Assembly: GCA_015680685.1 (NCBI GenBank)
Contig: MNCI01006833.1
Coordinates: 78,583 to 142,582 of the forward strand
Length of the DNA: 64,000 nucleotides
From: Gnetum montanum
Taxonomy: Eukaryota; Streptophyta; Gnetopsida; Gnetales; Gnetaceae
Direction: 5' to 3'
Shown: one piece after another, positions 1-12,649 of the stretch
Numbering within the stretch: position 1 is the stretch's first letter
Layout of the letters: each line of letters opens with the position of its first letter
Translations under genes and position numbers: made by a program
Notes under the pieces: generated by a model
Databases searched by the model: none
What the model was told of the DNA's origin: nothing
Seen by the model: the letters and a program-made list of their open reading frames with translations, nothing else

Positions 1-270
1 ATACAAAATATACACTTTTAAGTCAAAGCGCAGATCTTGAAGCTACGTGCGTCTCTTATGTCAGCCTCGTTTTATCGTGTTTAGCATTATCACCGTTGCA
101 ATCCGTCTACATCGTTTTCCCCTCATTTTACGACTCCTCGAACCAGATCGCTTTCTGTTTACGTAATTTTCATTGTTTTACTGACCCGTAAGTCCCTGTC
201 TGATCGACAAGACCGTTCAGGGCGCCGTGAATTCGTTTTTCCAGCATAGCCCTCGCGTGGATCCATGGCT
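1..270 (+). repeat. LTR-like end segment, left copy
   Basis: The stretch around 190-270 resembles 6213-6292 in the same orientation. Both contain a block reading cgacaaga(c)cgttc.gggc.cc, followed by tccagcat.gccc and catgg. The spacing of about 6 kb and the gag/protease remains in between suggest the end of the two LTRs, or LTR plus leader, of one Ty3/gypsy element whose 5' end lies left of the window. LTR limits are not resolved. Confidence 0.35.
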
Positions 271-529
271 AAAACTGTGTACGCCGGAACCTCGGTCGGT
301 ATTTCCAGCTGCCGATGTTTTCCATCGCTACATAGAGAAGCCAGTGCAAGCAAGAAAGGACCCAACCTATGTGGCCTACAAAAACTAACATGCAAGAAAG
401 CAAAATGCAACAGTGGCAATGGTAGTCACAAACACTAAAGTAACCAATTGAGGTTCGATGACTATGTAACCCAAAACCCTAGCACACAAAGCTGTCAACT
501 CTAGCACCCAGGCAACCAACCCACCTACA

Positions 530-1083
530 TTGGTAGGGGCCACAAAGCAAGCCACTCCAAGGCCCAACTTTGAGTGTAAGGACTACTCAAAGTATACCTC
601 ATTACCACTCAAACCTTCACAATTACTAGATCAACTCTTAAAGTTAGGCAAATCCAACACAAACAAGTGTCGAAGGATGCCCACCAAAGGCATGATAGGT
701 ACTACGAGGTGCTGAGGAATCCCACCTTAGTAGCACCAAATGAGCCCCTGGTCCCCCAACACTTCAGGCTAGACCAATTCTGTCATTACCATCAGTTGTC
801 TAGTCACAACATGGACTTCTGTCAAGCTTTGCAAGATGCTTTCCAAAGAATGATAGATAGGGATGAACTGGTGCTTGACATAGCAAATGCGAATGATGCA
901 GCCTATGTCATCAACATCATCAGTATGCGTGACAAGCCAACACCAATGAAGCAACCTTTTCTAGTCTATGTGCCTTCTAGCAATGCAAGGGTTCCCTTGG
1001 CCTCCACACGTTTAAGGCCCTCCATTGTGGTTAAAGTGCCACCTTGGGCACCCACAACATCCTTTATGGTCAGGGTCCTGTAG
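530..1083 (+). pseudogene. Ty3/gypsy gag fragment with CHHC zinc-finger-like motif
   Basis: Two overlapping open frames (530-715 and 667-1083) read like the C-terminal half of a Tat/Athila-type gag. A C-x2-H-x4-H-x4-C motif lies at nt 781-822 (FCHYH...SHNMDFC), followed by the amphipathic QALQDAFQRMIDRDEL segment seen after this motif in plant Ty3 gag proteins. No complete gag start or end survives. It sits upstream of a protease relic on the same strand (about 1640-2330), the expected gag-PR order. The family assignment rests on motif layout only. Confidence 0.6.
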
Positions 1084-1639
1084 CATTCATCCATTATAAC
1101 GTTAAGTTGGCACAGACCATCTACTACGATGTTAAACTAGAATGCTGCAACAATAACTGCTAAGTAGCCATTTGTCGTTAGGGTGTCACAACGTGCTAAC
1201 CCCTCACCTACCTGAACCTTGGTAGTGGGCAACATGTCGGTCCCTTCTCCTCCAAGGGCCAACCCCATTAGCAACACGAGTAGACCCACCAAATGGCAAT
1301 GCAAAATTCTAAACAAGCACCTTGTAAATGAAGCAGCTAGGTAACGACGAGACCAAAGAGTGCTTGGTTTACCGAAGCTAGGCCCCGCCCCTATAGTTTC
1401 CATGATCGAAGCAAAGGCCACAAGCAGCAAGCCACAATTGTGCATTGAGGCCCCCAAGTAGGCCAAGCAAACCAAACCCAAGTTCACTTTGCAAGATATT
1501 CATCTCTCAAGTTGCATGGAGGAGGTCAAGGCCAACACAACAGCCAATGGCAAGGACTTCATAGCTACATTAACCCAGGTTTGGCAAACACTCAAGTAGA
1601 AAAACATAACATTAAGCTTGTATGACTTGGTCATGATCT

Positions 1640-2330
1640 CATCTGCCCACTAGGAAGTACTGGCCCAGATGTTGGCCTTCATTCCTATTGCAGAGTACAC
1701 CTCAACAAATGGGAATGTCATATATGCAATGATGTTGCCCTTGATGCCACAAGAATCAAGTTCAACATCCCTAGCGTTTCGCAATGAGGCAATAAAGGTT
1801 AACCCTAAGCGAGGGGAGGTCAAAACAACTCCAATGTTTATTAACATACATATTGGGCAATGCATAATCTACAAAGTGCATGTTAATGATGGCATGGCAA
1901 CAAACGTAATACTGTACACATCATCGATAAGCTAGGCCTCAAAGACCAAATCAAGCCAACAAAAATTGCATGCTTGAAGTTCTTCAATACATCATGCATC
2001 ATCATCAGGGGCACGATAACCATAGAATTCATGGTAGGGGAGCAGTTCCCCACCTCCATAGACTTCACTATGATAGAGGAAATGCCTAGCTATAACCTGA
2101 TCTTGGACAAGCCTTAGTTGGCCCATCTATGAGTTGTCTCCTCTTCCATCCACTAGGAAATCCACCTTCCATATGGAGGTGGTGAAGTTATCATATGCGC
2201 TGATAATGTCACCCCACTGGCCATCAATAGCCTTGATACAGAGCAAGGATTAGAGGTGGAATTCCTTAATGATACCCCTAGGGTAGACAATGTAGTGCCT
2301 AAGGCTGACACACCCAAACAAGTGGTGGAG
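1640..2330 (+). pseudogene. Ty3/gypsy aspartic-protease region, decayed
   Basis: Readable pieces around 1980-2200 match the C-terminal half of a plant Ty3 retropepsin and its linker: a phrase like RGTITIEFMVGEQFPTSIDF, then YNLILDKP followed by a stop where families have YN.ILGRPWL, then a LPYGGGEV-like segment. An open piece from 2256 continues into an acidic linker. The flap and catalytic D-T/S-G motif could not be found with confidence. No reverse transcriptase follows, so the element is gag-PR only or deleted. Confidence 0.5.
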
Positions 2331-2634
2331 GCTAATGACCTTCCTAGGCACTATGTGCCCCCTAATCCACACCAAATTAGGAATCAACTGCATGACCAAG
2401 ATACCCCCTTGGTCCAAAACACACTAGGCACCTACCTACCCTTCGTTGCTATGCACCATGCATTTTTGACTTTTGCTTGCATTGCATTTGTTTACGCATT
2501 TACATTTACTTTACTTGCTTACATTTCACATCTTTCTGCATTCATTCACTTTTTTTACGCCTTCATCCACTTAGCCTATGCATGAAAAACATCAAAAACT
2601 TAAAATTCATAAAACATTAAAATTACAAAAACAA

Positions 2635-2870
2635 TGCTACGGCCCACCATAGCCTTAAACTGGCAACATGTAGCCCAAAAAGGCCTAAAACTAACTTTTT
2701 TAATTCCAACACATGGCCTACCATGACCTTCAACTAGCAACATTCCCCATGGCCTACCATGGCCTTAAATTGGCAGCACATGGCCCAAAATGGCCTTAAA
2801 CTAGTAGTCTATGTGGCCTGAAATGGCCTTAAACTATCGCAGTAGCCCAGAATGGCCCAAAACTATTGCT
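2635..2870 (+). repeat. Tandem array 1, core ccttaaactggca
   Basis: About six imperfect units of 35-45 bp carry the words catggcc, taccatggcc and ccttaaactggca. The core ttaaactggca is shared with the array at 3000-3400, so both probably derive from one progenitor unit. Confidence 0.75.
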
Positions 2871-2999
2871 TTTCACATTGCTTTCCCTTTGTGCATATAA
2901 AATAGGTGCTGACTAATGCTTTTTCTAGTTGATTTTCTAGGATTTTATAGGAATGCAACATGGTCATGCCTAACATGCAATGTCATACCTCATCGAAGC

Positions 3000-3400
3000 A
3001 AGGTAAGCACCTATCCCCCATGATGCTAAAACTGGCATAGTAGTCCGCTATGACTATAAATTAGCGTAGCATTCATCTGCCATGATGCTAAAAATGACAC
3101 AGCACTCATCCACTATGATGTTAAACTAGCACAACTCATCCACTACAATGTTAAACTGGCATAGCTCATCCGCTATGACGTTAAACTAGCATAGCTCATC
3201 TGCCATGATGCTAAAACTGGCACAGCATTCATTTACCACGATGCTAAAATTGGCATAGCTCATTCTTGGGTCATGATGTTAAGCTAGCATAGTAGCTCAT
3301 CTGCTATGACATTAAACTAGCACTTAGCAGTCTTCTAGAACTATAAACTAGCAACCACAATTTGCTAGGACCTTAAACTGGGTTCACGGTCTACTAGGAT
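3000..3400 (+). repeat. Tandem array 2, ~32-bp minisatellite, core gatgttaaactagca
   Basis: At least ten degenerate units of about 30-36 bp follow the pattern agctcatc(t/c)gc(c/t)atgatg(c/t)taaaactggcat. Units begin near 3016, 3047, 3079, 3110, 3141, 3170, 3201, 3234, 3269 and 3301, and weaker ones reach 3400. Two more units occur far outside the array at about 1083-1140, inside the gag region. Confidence 0.85.
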
Positions 3401-4585
3401 CTTAAACTAGCATTTTCCTGATCTTTGGAGCACTTGCCTTCATTGCTGCCTTTGGAGCACTTGTAGCATCATCACCTCAACACTTTCATTGACTTTTTGC
3501 ACACTTGCAACTAGTTCAGCCTTTGGAGCATTTGCAACATCTTCGCACTTGACACTTTATTTGTATTTCATGTTTTGTGGTTTTCTTACCTTCTTGGAAT
3601 TGTGTTTGTAGGATGAAGCCCCTAGGTGGTTGTGCAAAGGTGCATCTCATCGTAGCGGCAAGTCACCACATCACTTCAATGTTCATGATTAGACTAGCTA
3701 AGCCTCTCAAGAGTGCACATCCCCCTCATCTCGTTATAGCCTATGCACATCTACTCCCATACCTCGATACTCTCTCACTCCCCATATGGCAAGGCTTGCA
3801 AACCCCTCTAAAGTTCATGTGTTATGAATGCATGGCATCCTTTCCAAGTTGAACTAGAGAACCCAAGGTGGATGTAACACAAGTAAGCTTGTGGGGAGCC
3901 TATGTTGGCTAGTCAAAGCCTAAGTAGATGCAACACAACTCATCCCAAGGAGGCAACACAACTAGCATAGCTCATCTGCCTAACATGGTTGCATCAAAGT
4001 AAAGACCATTAGGCAGCATGTAATCCACTTGATGAAAATCATCTCACAGCTAGCACTTAGCAATGGATAGAACCAAATGTAGGTTTGCCTTGCAGCAAGA
4101 GAAAAAACAAGCAAAGTAAAAAGAAAGAAAAAAAATAGAAAAAGCAAAAAAAGAAAAGAAAAGAAAAGAGAATGGGGAAAAGCACATCCCCAAGCAAGTG
4201 CACTATAATTTTGCAACTAGCCTAGCCTTGAATCCACCTTGACTCTCTCATGAGCACTCCAACGAGAGGTCAATGTTTCTCAGAGGCAAGCCACCTTATT
4301 GCCATGGTCACCATTTGCCATGCTAACTCCACATCCTATACCATGATCCCATATTTACATTTTAGTTCCCCTATTATTCCCTAACACATTACCTACACCA
4401 TTTTACTCTTAGCATATTGCTATACACAACACTCTTGAGCACTATACAGCAATATTCGACCATGCATGGAAGAGCGATGTTGGTGCCAAGCCTATTATGG
4501 TGTTTTGCAGTTCTTTGTTGACATCTCTTATGTCACTCTTCAAGACATCAATAAAGAGGGGCCAATGAAACACCACAAAATTTGG
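3400..4585. other. Non-coding stretch of decayed element
   Basis: No coding region is recognisable. The stretch contains a short repeated phrase (tttggagcacttg) at 3425-3530 and a purine-rich run at about 4110-4185. It is probably the 3' untranslated part of the decayed gypsy element. Confidence 0.3.
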
Positions 4586-5175
4586 GCTACCACTTCTCAA
4601 TTGCAAATTTTCCTAAGTGTTAGAATGATGACACTTGCTGCAAATTTTTCTAAGTGTTAGGACTACCTTCTCCACTACACTAAAGCATACTCAGCCCAAT
4701 AGAGAGTGTAGTCAACACCCAATGGCCAGTTTTGCAAATTTTTCTAAGTGTTGGGACTATGCTCTCCACTACACCAAAGCGTCGTCATCCCAATAGAGAG
4801 TGTAGTCAACACCTAATGGCCAGTTTTGCAAATTTTTCTAAGTGTCAAGCCAGCAACTATAGATTTTTTTAAGTGCCAAGACTACGCTCTCCATTGCATT
4901 GAAGTGTAGTCAAGTATAGTTGGCATGGAAGAAATAGTTTGGCAAAATTTTCTAAGTGTCCAGACTACGCTCTCCACTAGACCAAAGCATAGTTAAGCAT
5001 AGACAACATCAAGGCCCAGTTTTTTGAAAAAAAATTTTCTAACTATTGAGACTACATTCTCCACTGCCCTAGAGCATAGTCAAGCATAGTCAACTAGAAG
5101 CCAGATTTTCCAAAAAAAATTTCTAAGTATTGGACTATACTCTCCCCCAGTCCAAAGCATAGTCAAGCGTAGTCA
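4585..5175 (+). repeat. Tandem array 3, ~90-bp units (ttttctaagtg / ctctccactacac)
   Basis: Each unit has gcaaatttttctaagtgt, then gactacgctctccactacacc, then aaagcatagtcaag and ccagttttg. The first landmark recurs near 4610, 4647, 4735, 4828, 4865 (short unit), 4943, 5030 and 5120, so most spacings are about 85-95 bp. Units are clearly diverged. The array lies between the protease relic and an LTR-like TATA box. Confidence 0.85.
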
Positions 5176-5567
5176 TGTAGAATAGCCTCTAAAGGTCCCC
5201 ACAACACAACACTGCATTCCAACTTAGCTCCAACAAACCTTTGACAGCAACATGCATCTCTTTTGCATCCCCCTTTATCCCAAAATTGTAGCTACGCTCG
5301 ACCCCACCTTAGACAGTGGACAGTATAGTCCCAGAGTGTAGTCTCCAAAAGTTGCATTTTTTAGCATTTTTAGGTACATTATAGTCTCCTTCGTGCAATT
5401 GGCAGTGTAGTCATAGTCTTGCAACCTCGTAGAGTCCATCAAAGCACACTAGTGCACAACACAACTTAACATCGCTTGCCTCAATGAAGAGCATAGTTGG
5501 GTGACAACATAGTCCCAACCACCCCACTACCACATGGTAGTCTCTCTATGTTTTTCGACAACCCTAA

Positions 5568-5580
5568 CCCTATAAATACC
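5568..5580 (+). promoter_or_regulatory. TATA box of probable 3' LTR
   Basis: The words ccctataaatacc lie about 640 bp before the LTR-end-like block at 6213-6292, a position compatible with the U3/R boundary of an LTR. The call rests on sequence words only. Confidence 0.3.
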
Positions 5581-5655
5581 TCCATCATCTATGTTTTGGG
5601 AAATGGCATTTTTGGGCATTTTGCATCTTGGCTGTGCACATTTATTGGCATCTTT

Positions 5656-5745
5656 GGCATTTGGATGAATGAGACCCAAAAGCACAGCAATTTGGCATTT
5701 GGCATTTGGATGAATGAGACCAAAGGCACATCAATGACCCAAAGG
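5656..5745 (+). repeat. 45-bp direct duplication
   Basis: The phrase ggcatttggatgaatgagac begins at 5656 and again at 5701. The following bases (c.aaa.gcaca) are also shared, so the unit is 45 bp. Confidence 0.8.
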
Positions 5746-6212
5746 GAGGTAAAGTTGCAAACCATAGCCCCCCTATATCCTTGCAAAACACCATGGCCCA
5801 AGGTACACCATAGCAGCCAACCCGACAAGCATAGACACCACAATAAGTGCTAGACTTCACGGCCTGACACCACCAAGATTGTGACTACTTTCTCCATTGT
5901 GCTTGTTGTACATCGTGTACCTTCTAAAACCCTTTTGGAGTTAACTACACTCAACCCCATTTGGGGTGGTGTTTTGTTTCTCTCTCCTACATTTTTCATG
6001 TTTTCTTTGCATTTTTTCACTATTTTCACATGTGGTCACATTATAACTACACTTGGGCGATAGTCTCCATGTCTCGACATCCTTGTTTTTGCTGAAACCC
6101 TTGACTATGCTTGCCCCCTTGGGCCCCTGTGACTACGCTTTACAACGTTAACATCATCAACACCATTAACACCACACCACCACTTAAACACTTAGCCTCA
6201 TTTTGGCATTGC

Positions 6213-6292
6213 ATTGGTAAGTCCCCATTCAACCGACAAGACTGTTCTGGGCACCCTATCTCTGCCTCCAACAAGCCCTTTTGTGAACATGG
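6213..6292 (+). repeat. LTR-like end segment, right copy
   Basis: This is the partner of the block at 190-270, in direct orientation. Similarity continues past the ggg.cc block into gccc..catgg, so both copies may include the first bases after the LTR. Confidence 0.35.
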
Positions 6293-6309
6293 GGTTAGGC
6301 TGTGCATCT

Positions 6310-7200
6310 GTTGATCCCTCAGTGATTCCAACCACCAACGTTTTTGGTTGTTCCAAACTACATGAGATTATCACTCAACTAAAAGTCTTACTTGAAAGGT
6401 TAAAAAAACTCTTGAAGATAGGGAGGAAACAATTTTTTAGAATTAAGAAATAGTATTTAAATGAATGCAAGAATAGAAAAAAACATCAAAAAAGAAAAGA
6501 TGCTCATGAGAGAACAAATATTCATGGATTAGCATAATAGCAACTTTGAAAATCTCATTCATACCATGAACATTATAAGCTATAAAGTAAGAGACGATGT
6601 CTAATCAACTAGAAGCTATGATGATACAACAACAAATAAAAGTAGAATGAATTATAAAGTAAAAAAAGCAATGAGTAAAACTTTGAAGTCTAAATCAAAT
6701 CAAGATACTACATGTGATATAACTACACAGTGAAAAATAGTTGTTTAAGTAATTCCTCCATGTGTTGAAGCATTTTATTATTTAGCAAAGAAACAAGAAG
6801 AAAAGGGAATAAGAACTAAAATCCCTAATTTGCTAGGATCCTGAAAAATCCAAATGAAAAAGATAATTTGAAAAATATTATTCATAATATTATAACAAAA
6901 ATAATGTATCTTTACATCCTAATACAATCTTGGATACTTATTGTACAACATTCAAACATGATAAACCACATTATGTTATTGTGTAATTTAGTGATTCAAC
7001 TACTAAAGAAAAAGTTTGGTAAAATCATAGCAACTTGAAAGGAGAAAAAATTTGAATAAATGAAGATATCACAAAATAAGATCTTGTAAAAAAGATAGAA
7101 GAATAAAAAAAAGAAAAAGCAACACTAGCAATAGGTAAGATAGCTTTTTTAAATGTAGATTATATTATAGTAATTAAAGATAGGGCATTTTAAAAAAATG
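6310..7200 (+). pseudogene. LINE-1 ORF1 remains (coiled coil + RRM-like end)
   Basis: Around 6350-6560 the translation is a lysine/leucine-rich heptad-like helix (QLKVLLERLKKLLKIGRKQF). Around 7010-7180 it resembles the end of LINE ORF1 proteins (VW.NHSNLKGEKI.INEDIT), like the RRM/transposase_22 region. Stops and frameshifts are frequent. ORF1 proteins bind the element RNA. The position directly before an endonuclease region supports the call. The left limit is not defined. Confidence 0.45.
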
Positions 7201-7210
7201 CCTGAATACT

Positions 7211-10189
7211 TTGCAATATGGATTCCTGAATATAAATGGTGGTATTACCACTAAAATAAATGCACTATATAATATTGGGTTTTCAAAATATTTTGATAAT
7301 TTTGAAGTAGTTGAAACTTGGAAAGAAAATTCTAAATATTTTTATTTATTTGGTTTTAATATAATAAAGCTAACAAGTGTTAAATCTTATAAACAAGAAA
7401 GGCCATGAGGAGGATTATCTTATATTTTTAAAAGCAAACTTCAAAAGCTAATTAAGATGGAAAAGATTGATGAGTATAAATAATATATTTGGTTGAATAT
7501 TATTTAAATAAAATGCCTTGTATTCCTTTCTTTTTATTACTTTCACCCATGGGATGTAACATATTATGAAAAAATAAGTTTATTAAAGAAATACTCCTTT
7601 CAATATTTAGGATGAGTGCTAACGGAATTTAAAATAAAAGGTAAAGTTTATATATGTTGTGACGGCAATGCAAGGATTCATTCTAAAAAAATTGATACTT
7701 TAGAGTACAAGAATAATCAAGGATGGTAAAATATGAAAGATTATGATAAAATTAGAACTATATGGGAAAAAACATCATAGGATACTAAAACAAATCAACC
7801 AAAAAAGCACATGTTCGAATGGGGACAAGACCATGATCTTATTATTTTAAATGATATTCAAAAATTTTCACCAAGCTCAAGATTTAATTTTGACACAAAA
7901 AGATGTTTATGTATTGATTTACTACTAACCAACCCTCAAAATCATGAGGAATCATTGACTTTCAATTTAGTGAGAAATTAAAAGAATCTTCACACCATTT
8001 TCTATAATTTTTCATTAAAGGCATGAATTATAACTATAAGCAATGTTAGAAAATAAGAAGTTGTATTACATCTGCAAATACAAAATCTTTCCAGCAAAGG
8101 GTACAGGATTTGTTCAAAATAAAAAGGTGTAAAGATCAGTTAGAAGACATATTACTAGAGGCTACAAAAAATATTACCATGCAATAGAAGTTTATGGGTA
8201 AGAAGAAATTATTTAACAACGAATGTCTTCAAGTAAGGTTAGCTCTCAAAAACTCCTATAATAAAAAAGCTTTAAATAAGAACTAGATGAACTTTCTTTG
8301 CGAGAAACAAAGAAAATTTCTAAAAGATTACCAAAATAATATAGTATAAATAATAAAGTAAGATCCACAAAATTTTAGAAAACTTTTTAGAAATAAAGTT
8401 TCTCCAAGAACTAATATTCCATTTGCAAAGATAAAAGTATGTTATATAAATTTCTTTTATCATAACACAAATATCATTGCAAGTTGAAAACTCCCAAATT
8501 TTTTACAACTTATGTATGATGAAGTAGTAGTGGGAATTAAGAAATTAGGTTCTAGAAAATTCATAAATGTAGAATAATTATATGTTGAATTATCAAAATA
8601 TAGTGAAAATGTAGTTTAGATAAAAACTTGGAAAATGCTTAATGAAGGACTTAAAATGATTTCACAATATAGTGGATAATTATTAGAGTTTTTATGATTT
8701 TTAAAAAATAAAATAAATTAGATTTAAGTAATTACAAATTGGTCATGAGTAGTAACTTATTTGCAAAATTGTTAGGCACCATTTTAAAGAACAAATTAGG
8801 ATCATGGTTAGAAGAAAATAATTGACATGTTATTTTACAAGTGGAATTTAAAACAAACATGCTCTATACTAGATAATTTGATTACTCTTAGATATTACAT
8901 TAAAAAGATAAGGGAAAAGAAGGTAAAACATTTATTTGCTTATAAATTCTAATAAAGTATTTGACTCTATTATAATAGAACTATTATGAAGTAGATGTTT
9001 CAAACTTAAAGTTGATTCTAGTTTACTGAATATTATCTATATAGAGAAATAATTTTTGAATTAAACTATGAAAAAACTACACAATTGTATTAGGTTTATA
9101 GTAATATAGAAGTAAAGCAAGGTTTCCTTTTTTACCAACTTTTTTTAACACTTTTATTAATGAACTAGAAGATTAGATTAAAGAGGTACTTAGAGATCAT
9201 GATATTAAAGTGGAAAAATCATGGATACAGCTTTTAATCTTTATAGATGATGTAATGCTAATAGTAATTTCAGAAATGGGATTAAAAGCAATGTTGCATC
9301 AACTACAAAAGTTTGTAAATGTACAAAAATGAAGGTGAATTTTGAATTAATAAAAGTACTAATTTGTGGAACTAATAAAAAAGATTATACTTTTTAGATA
9401 AATAATAAAACACTTTAGATTGTGGATCCTTACAAATATTTCGGAGTAGAATTCTTTTTAAATTATATGTTAAAGCATTGTATATCATACTAAGTTGCAA
9501 ATGGATGGAAGGCCTTGTATACAATAAAGAACAAATGTAACAATCAAAATATTTGGACCCAAATAATTTAAAAATATCTTTTTCAAAAAATTATCCTAAC
9601 TATAGTGCCTTACAAATGTTTGGTATGGGTACTAGGTCTTGTTCAAGAATAATAAAAAAATTATAAACTTCAAAAAAAAAAGTTCTTTCTAGAAAAATTC
9701 AAGGTAAAAAAACAAGTTCTATATGTAATACTTTTTTTCTAAGCTAATTCGTTACTATTAAAATTTAAGCAATGTATTAGTTATTAACATTCTACTTGAG
9801 AAATAAAACTAGTAATAAGATCTCATGAGAGATCATCCAAAAAACTCAACAACAAGGTTGGTTCTATGAAGAACAATTGTGGCTAAAAATGGGGTATTGA
9901 TAATATCAATGGAATAATAAGTTCAAAACAAGCTTGGAAACTTGTTATAGAGAAATTTTTATAAAGATGAAAAAATGAAGTATAAATACAAAAATAATCT
10001 TCAATTTTATTGGAAAAATATTAGAGGTATCAAAAATGAAATAGAATACGTACATCCAAAAATTCTAATATCCATAATGAGGACATCAACCCACTCTTAA
10101 AGGTATTTATTATCTTCAATGTGTTCTCGTAATAGTAGGAGTCATATGTTTATATTTGTTAGTTTGTTTGGAGTTATTTAAGTAATTTT
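7211..10189 (+). pseudogene. LINE-1 ORF2 remains: endonuclease + reverse transcriptase
   Basis: An APE-type endonuclease start is visible at 7211-7408 (FLNINGG..TK.NA..., VVETW). Its C-terminal half is at about 7790-7970 (DHDLIILNDIQKFSPSSR, then D.LLTNPQNHEE). The reverse-transcriptase region runs from about 8480 to 9560, with a FIDDVML phrase at about 9239-9262 where active enzymes have (Y/F)xDD, and a downstream YKYFGVEF-like segment. Many stops and frameshifts make it non-functional. The ORF breaks off at the LTR of element A and resumes at 32398. Confidence 0.7.
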
Positions 10190-11059
10190 TGTGACCTAGG
10201 TAAGCAACTAGAAGGTCATTGTGGATCATAGTGTGCTTCAACCAACAACTGTGGGTTACAACTTGCTACAATCTATTATTTAAGTTATTTTCATATGTTT
10301 AGTATCAAGTGAGGACCTCCAAGATCACTGCAAGTCATAGTGAGTCACATTCTAGACTTGCAAGCAACTGAAAGTTAGATTTTACTACAATCCATTATAA
10401 TGATCAATTCCATAAGCTTTTAGGTAAAAGCTTGAGGTGCTAGCCATTAAAGGTCATAGGGCATCACAGTCTCTATGTTACGAGTTAAATAGGATTGTAG
10501 CTAAGTGAAAATGGAATGATAATTTTGTAAGAAATAAAGATAAAAATAATTTTCTTTTACAAGTGCCACTAAGTACAGACATAGTCTTATCGCAAGCTAC
10601 TCACTATGATGCTAACTATGAGTCATAGTTACTCATAATATAACCAAAATTGATTTTTGTAAAAAAAAAAAAAAAAACATGGCTTTTGAAGCATTCCATT
10701 GATTGGGAAACAAAATATGATGCTATAAAAAGCTATAGAAAAGTTCTAACATGTTACAAAGAGACATTGAAAGAGAAGAGAGGCTAATATGACAAAGACT
10801 CATTGTGTAGCCATTCTTAATAGATTGGAAGAGTGAGTGAGTGATTATCATTGATGGTTCACTTACATTGAGAATGAAGTGAATATTTAATTGAATTACT
10901 TTTCTCTTATTGGAAACTAATTACTTTCTTTATGCTTTTTACATATTTTCTTTGAGCAAGAATAAAATCCTTTTCTTCTTCTTGTCCAATTGTGTATTTG
11001 TCTTGATTATTTGCTCTTGAGTGAGCTTAGATTTTGGAATCCAAGGAAGTTCATCATCA
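10190..11059 (+). repeat. Element A 5' LTR
   Basis: About 870 bp, starting TGTGACC and ending ..TCATCA. It contains an 18-A run near 10661 that is absent from the 3' copy. A polyadenylation-like gaataaaa lies near 10960. Confidence 0.7.
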
Positions 11060-11062
11060 AAT

Positions 11063-11076
11063 TGGTATTAGATAAT
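11063..11076 (+). other. Element A primer-binding site
   Basis: TGGTATTAGATAAT, three bases after the LTR end, matches the usual plant TGGTATCAGAGC site for initiator tRNA-Met with a few changes. Confidence 0.6.
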
Positions 11077-11420
11077 TAGCTTTAAAGACGATTAAATTGA
11101 AGTGGGGAATCCTCACCTTCATTTCAAAAAATTACTTTACATATCATTAAGATTCATTTGAATTCTAGATTTATTATCTTTTCATACTCCTTAGGCTTTG
11201 GAAAAAATCCTTTGATCCATAAGTTAGTCATATATTTAAAGATATAAAAAGTAATTGTAGAATTAGATATTCAATTGCTTGTAATAGCTAGGATTTGAAC
11301 AATTTGAACTTATTATTACTAAGATTTTAGTAATCCTTGTTTCATTACTTGGAATTTTCTTGATCCTTTAGAGATTCTTGTAGAATTTTCTGAATGCTTT
11401 CTTTTTAGGTTAGTGTCATC

Positions 11421-12640
11421 ATGGCTCTAAAGAAGAATACAATTGAATATTTAACTAAAGACATGAAAGACATGAGAAATGCTCTCAAACTCATTCTTGA
11501 AAAACTTGAAAAGCTAGAAGAGAATAAAGAACAGGCTTCTTCATCAAAAACATTTAGACAAGGAAATAACTCAAGTGATTCTTCATCAAATGATTCTTAA
11601 AGGCATTCCTCTATGCCTTGTCTTGAACATGATATTCCTTTTAAGAATGAATACTTTGGAGAGAATGAAGAGTAAGATGATGAACTTAATCATGCTCCAA
11701 GTATTGAGAATTAGACTCAAAAGTTCATCTTTCCAAGAAAAGGAAAGAAAAAATTTTCTTCAAGACCTCAAAGGAATAAATGTAAAGAAACTGAGCTTGC
11801 TCTTGCTAAATCTTCCAAACACACTTCTAAAATGAGTCATGTTGAAGTTAAATCCTTCAATGAAATGGAAGGTACTAAATTCTTTCTCTCTTGGCTTAAG
11901 ATTATCAATAAATATTTTGAGCTTAAAGATGTAGAAGACTTTCAAAAGATGTCATATGTTGGACAAACCTTAAAGGTATGACACAAATATGGTGGGATAA
12001 GGAAAGCCATTCTTATATGGTAAGCAATGGTACTCCTATCAAATATTGGTCTCTCATGAAATTTATGCTAAAGCAAAGATTTGAAAAGTCTCACCATAAA
12101 TAAGAAACTATTCAAAGGCTTAAATGCCTAACATAAAAATGATAAAAGTGAAAATAAATATAACATGGGATTTTATGAATCTTTTCAATAAGCTAAGGTA
12201 CATTAGGATTAATATAAACAAGCTTCTAAATTCCAAGATGGATTAAAGAAGACGTTTCAGTAAGAACTTACCTTCTATAAACCTTAAACCTTGGATCAAG
12301 CTTTTGATTTGACTCTTAAGAATGAAAGGAGAGTTTAAGATTTCAACAAAGATCCCAAGGCTTCCAAAGGCAAAGACTCCAACGATTCCAAGGGAAATAA
12401 AGAAGTAAAGGAAAAAGGTAATGCTAAGGATAATTCGCATGAGAAGCAAAGAAGACTAAGAAAGGCCAAGATTCGAGGAAACACACTTTCAAATATGGAA
12501 AAGTTTAAGGAAATGGCAATGCTTCAAAGGAACAACACTTCACTTGTAAATATCTAGGTAATCTAAGTCTTCAAAGGGTAAGAAACTTCAAACTTTGCAA
12601 AAAGGGAGTCTTCAAATAAAGGTAATTCTAATGCTTCTTT
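11421..12640 (+). pseudogene. Element A gag (chromovirus-like), decayed
   Basis: The start MALKKNTIEYLTKDMKDM at 11421 begins a coiled-coil N-terminus about 358 bases after the primer site. The capsid-like core at about 11840-12115 reads FLSWLKIINKYFELKD, then GMTQIWWDK and a MLKQRFEKSHHK segment, as in Ty3 gag (WW dipeptide and following QRF). A Lys/Ser-rich tail follows. Stops and frameshifts are scattered from 11599 onward. It would package element RNA in virus-like particles if intact. Confidence 0.65.
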
Positions 12641-12649
12641 AGTTAAAGA

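Noticed and set aside
2635-5175. CRISPR-like appearance of regularly spaced repeats
   Set aside because: Units are directly adjacent and degenerate, there are no unique spacers or cas genes, and the setting is a plant retrotransposon.
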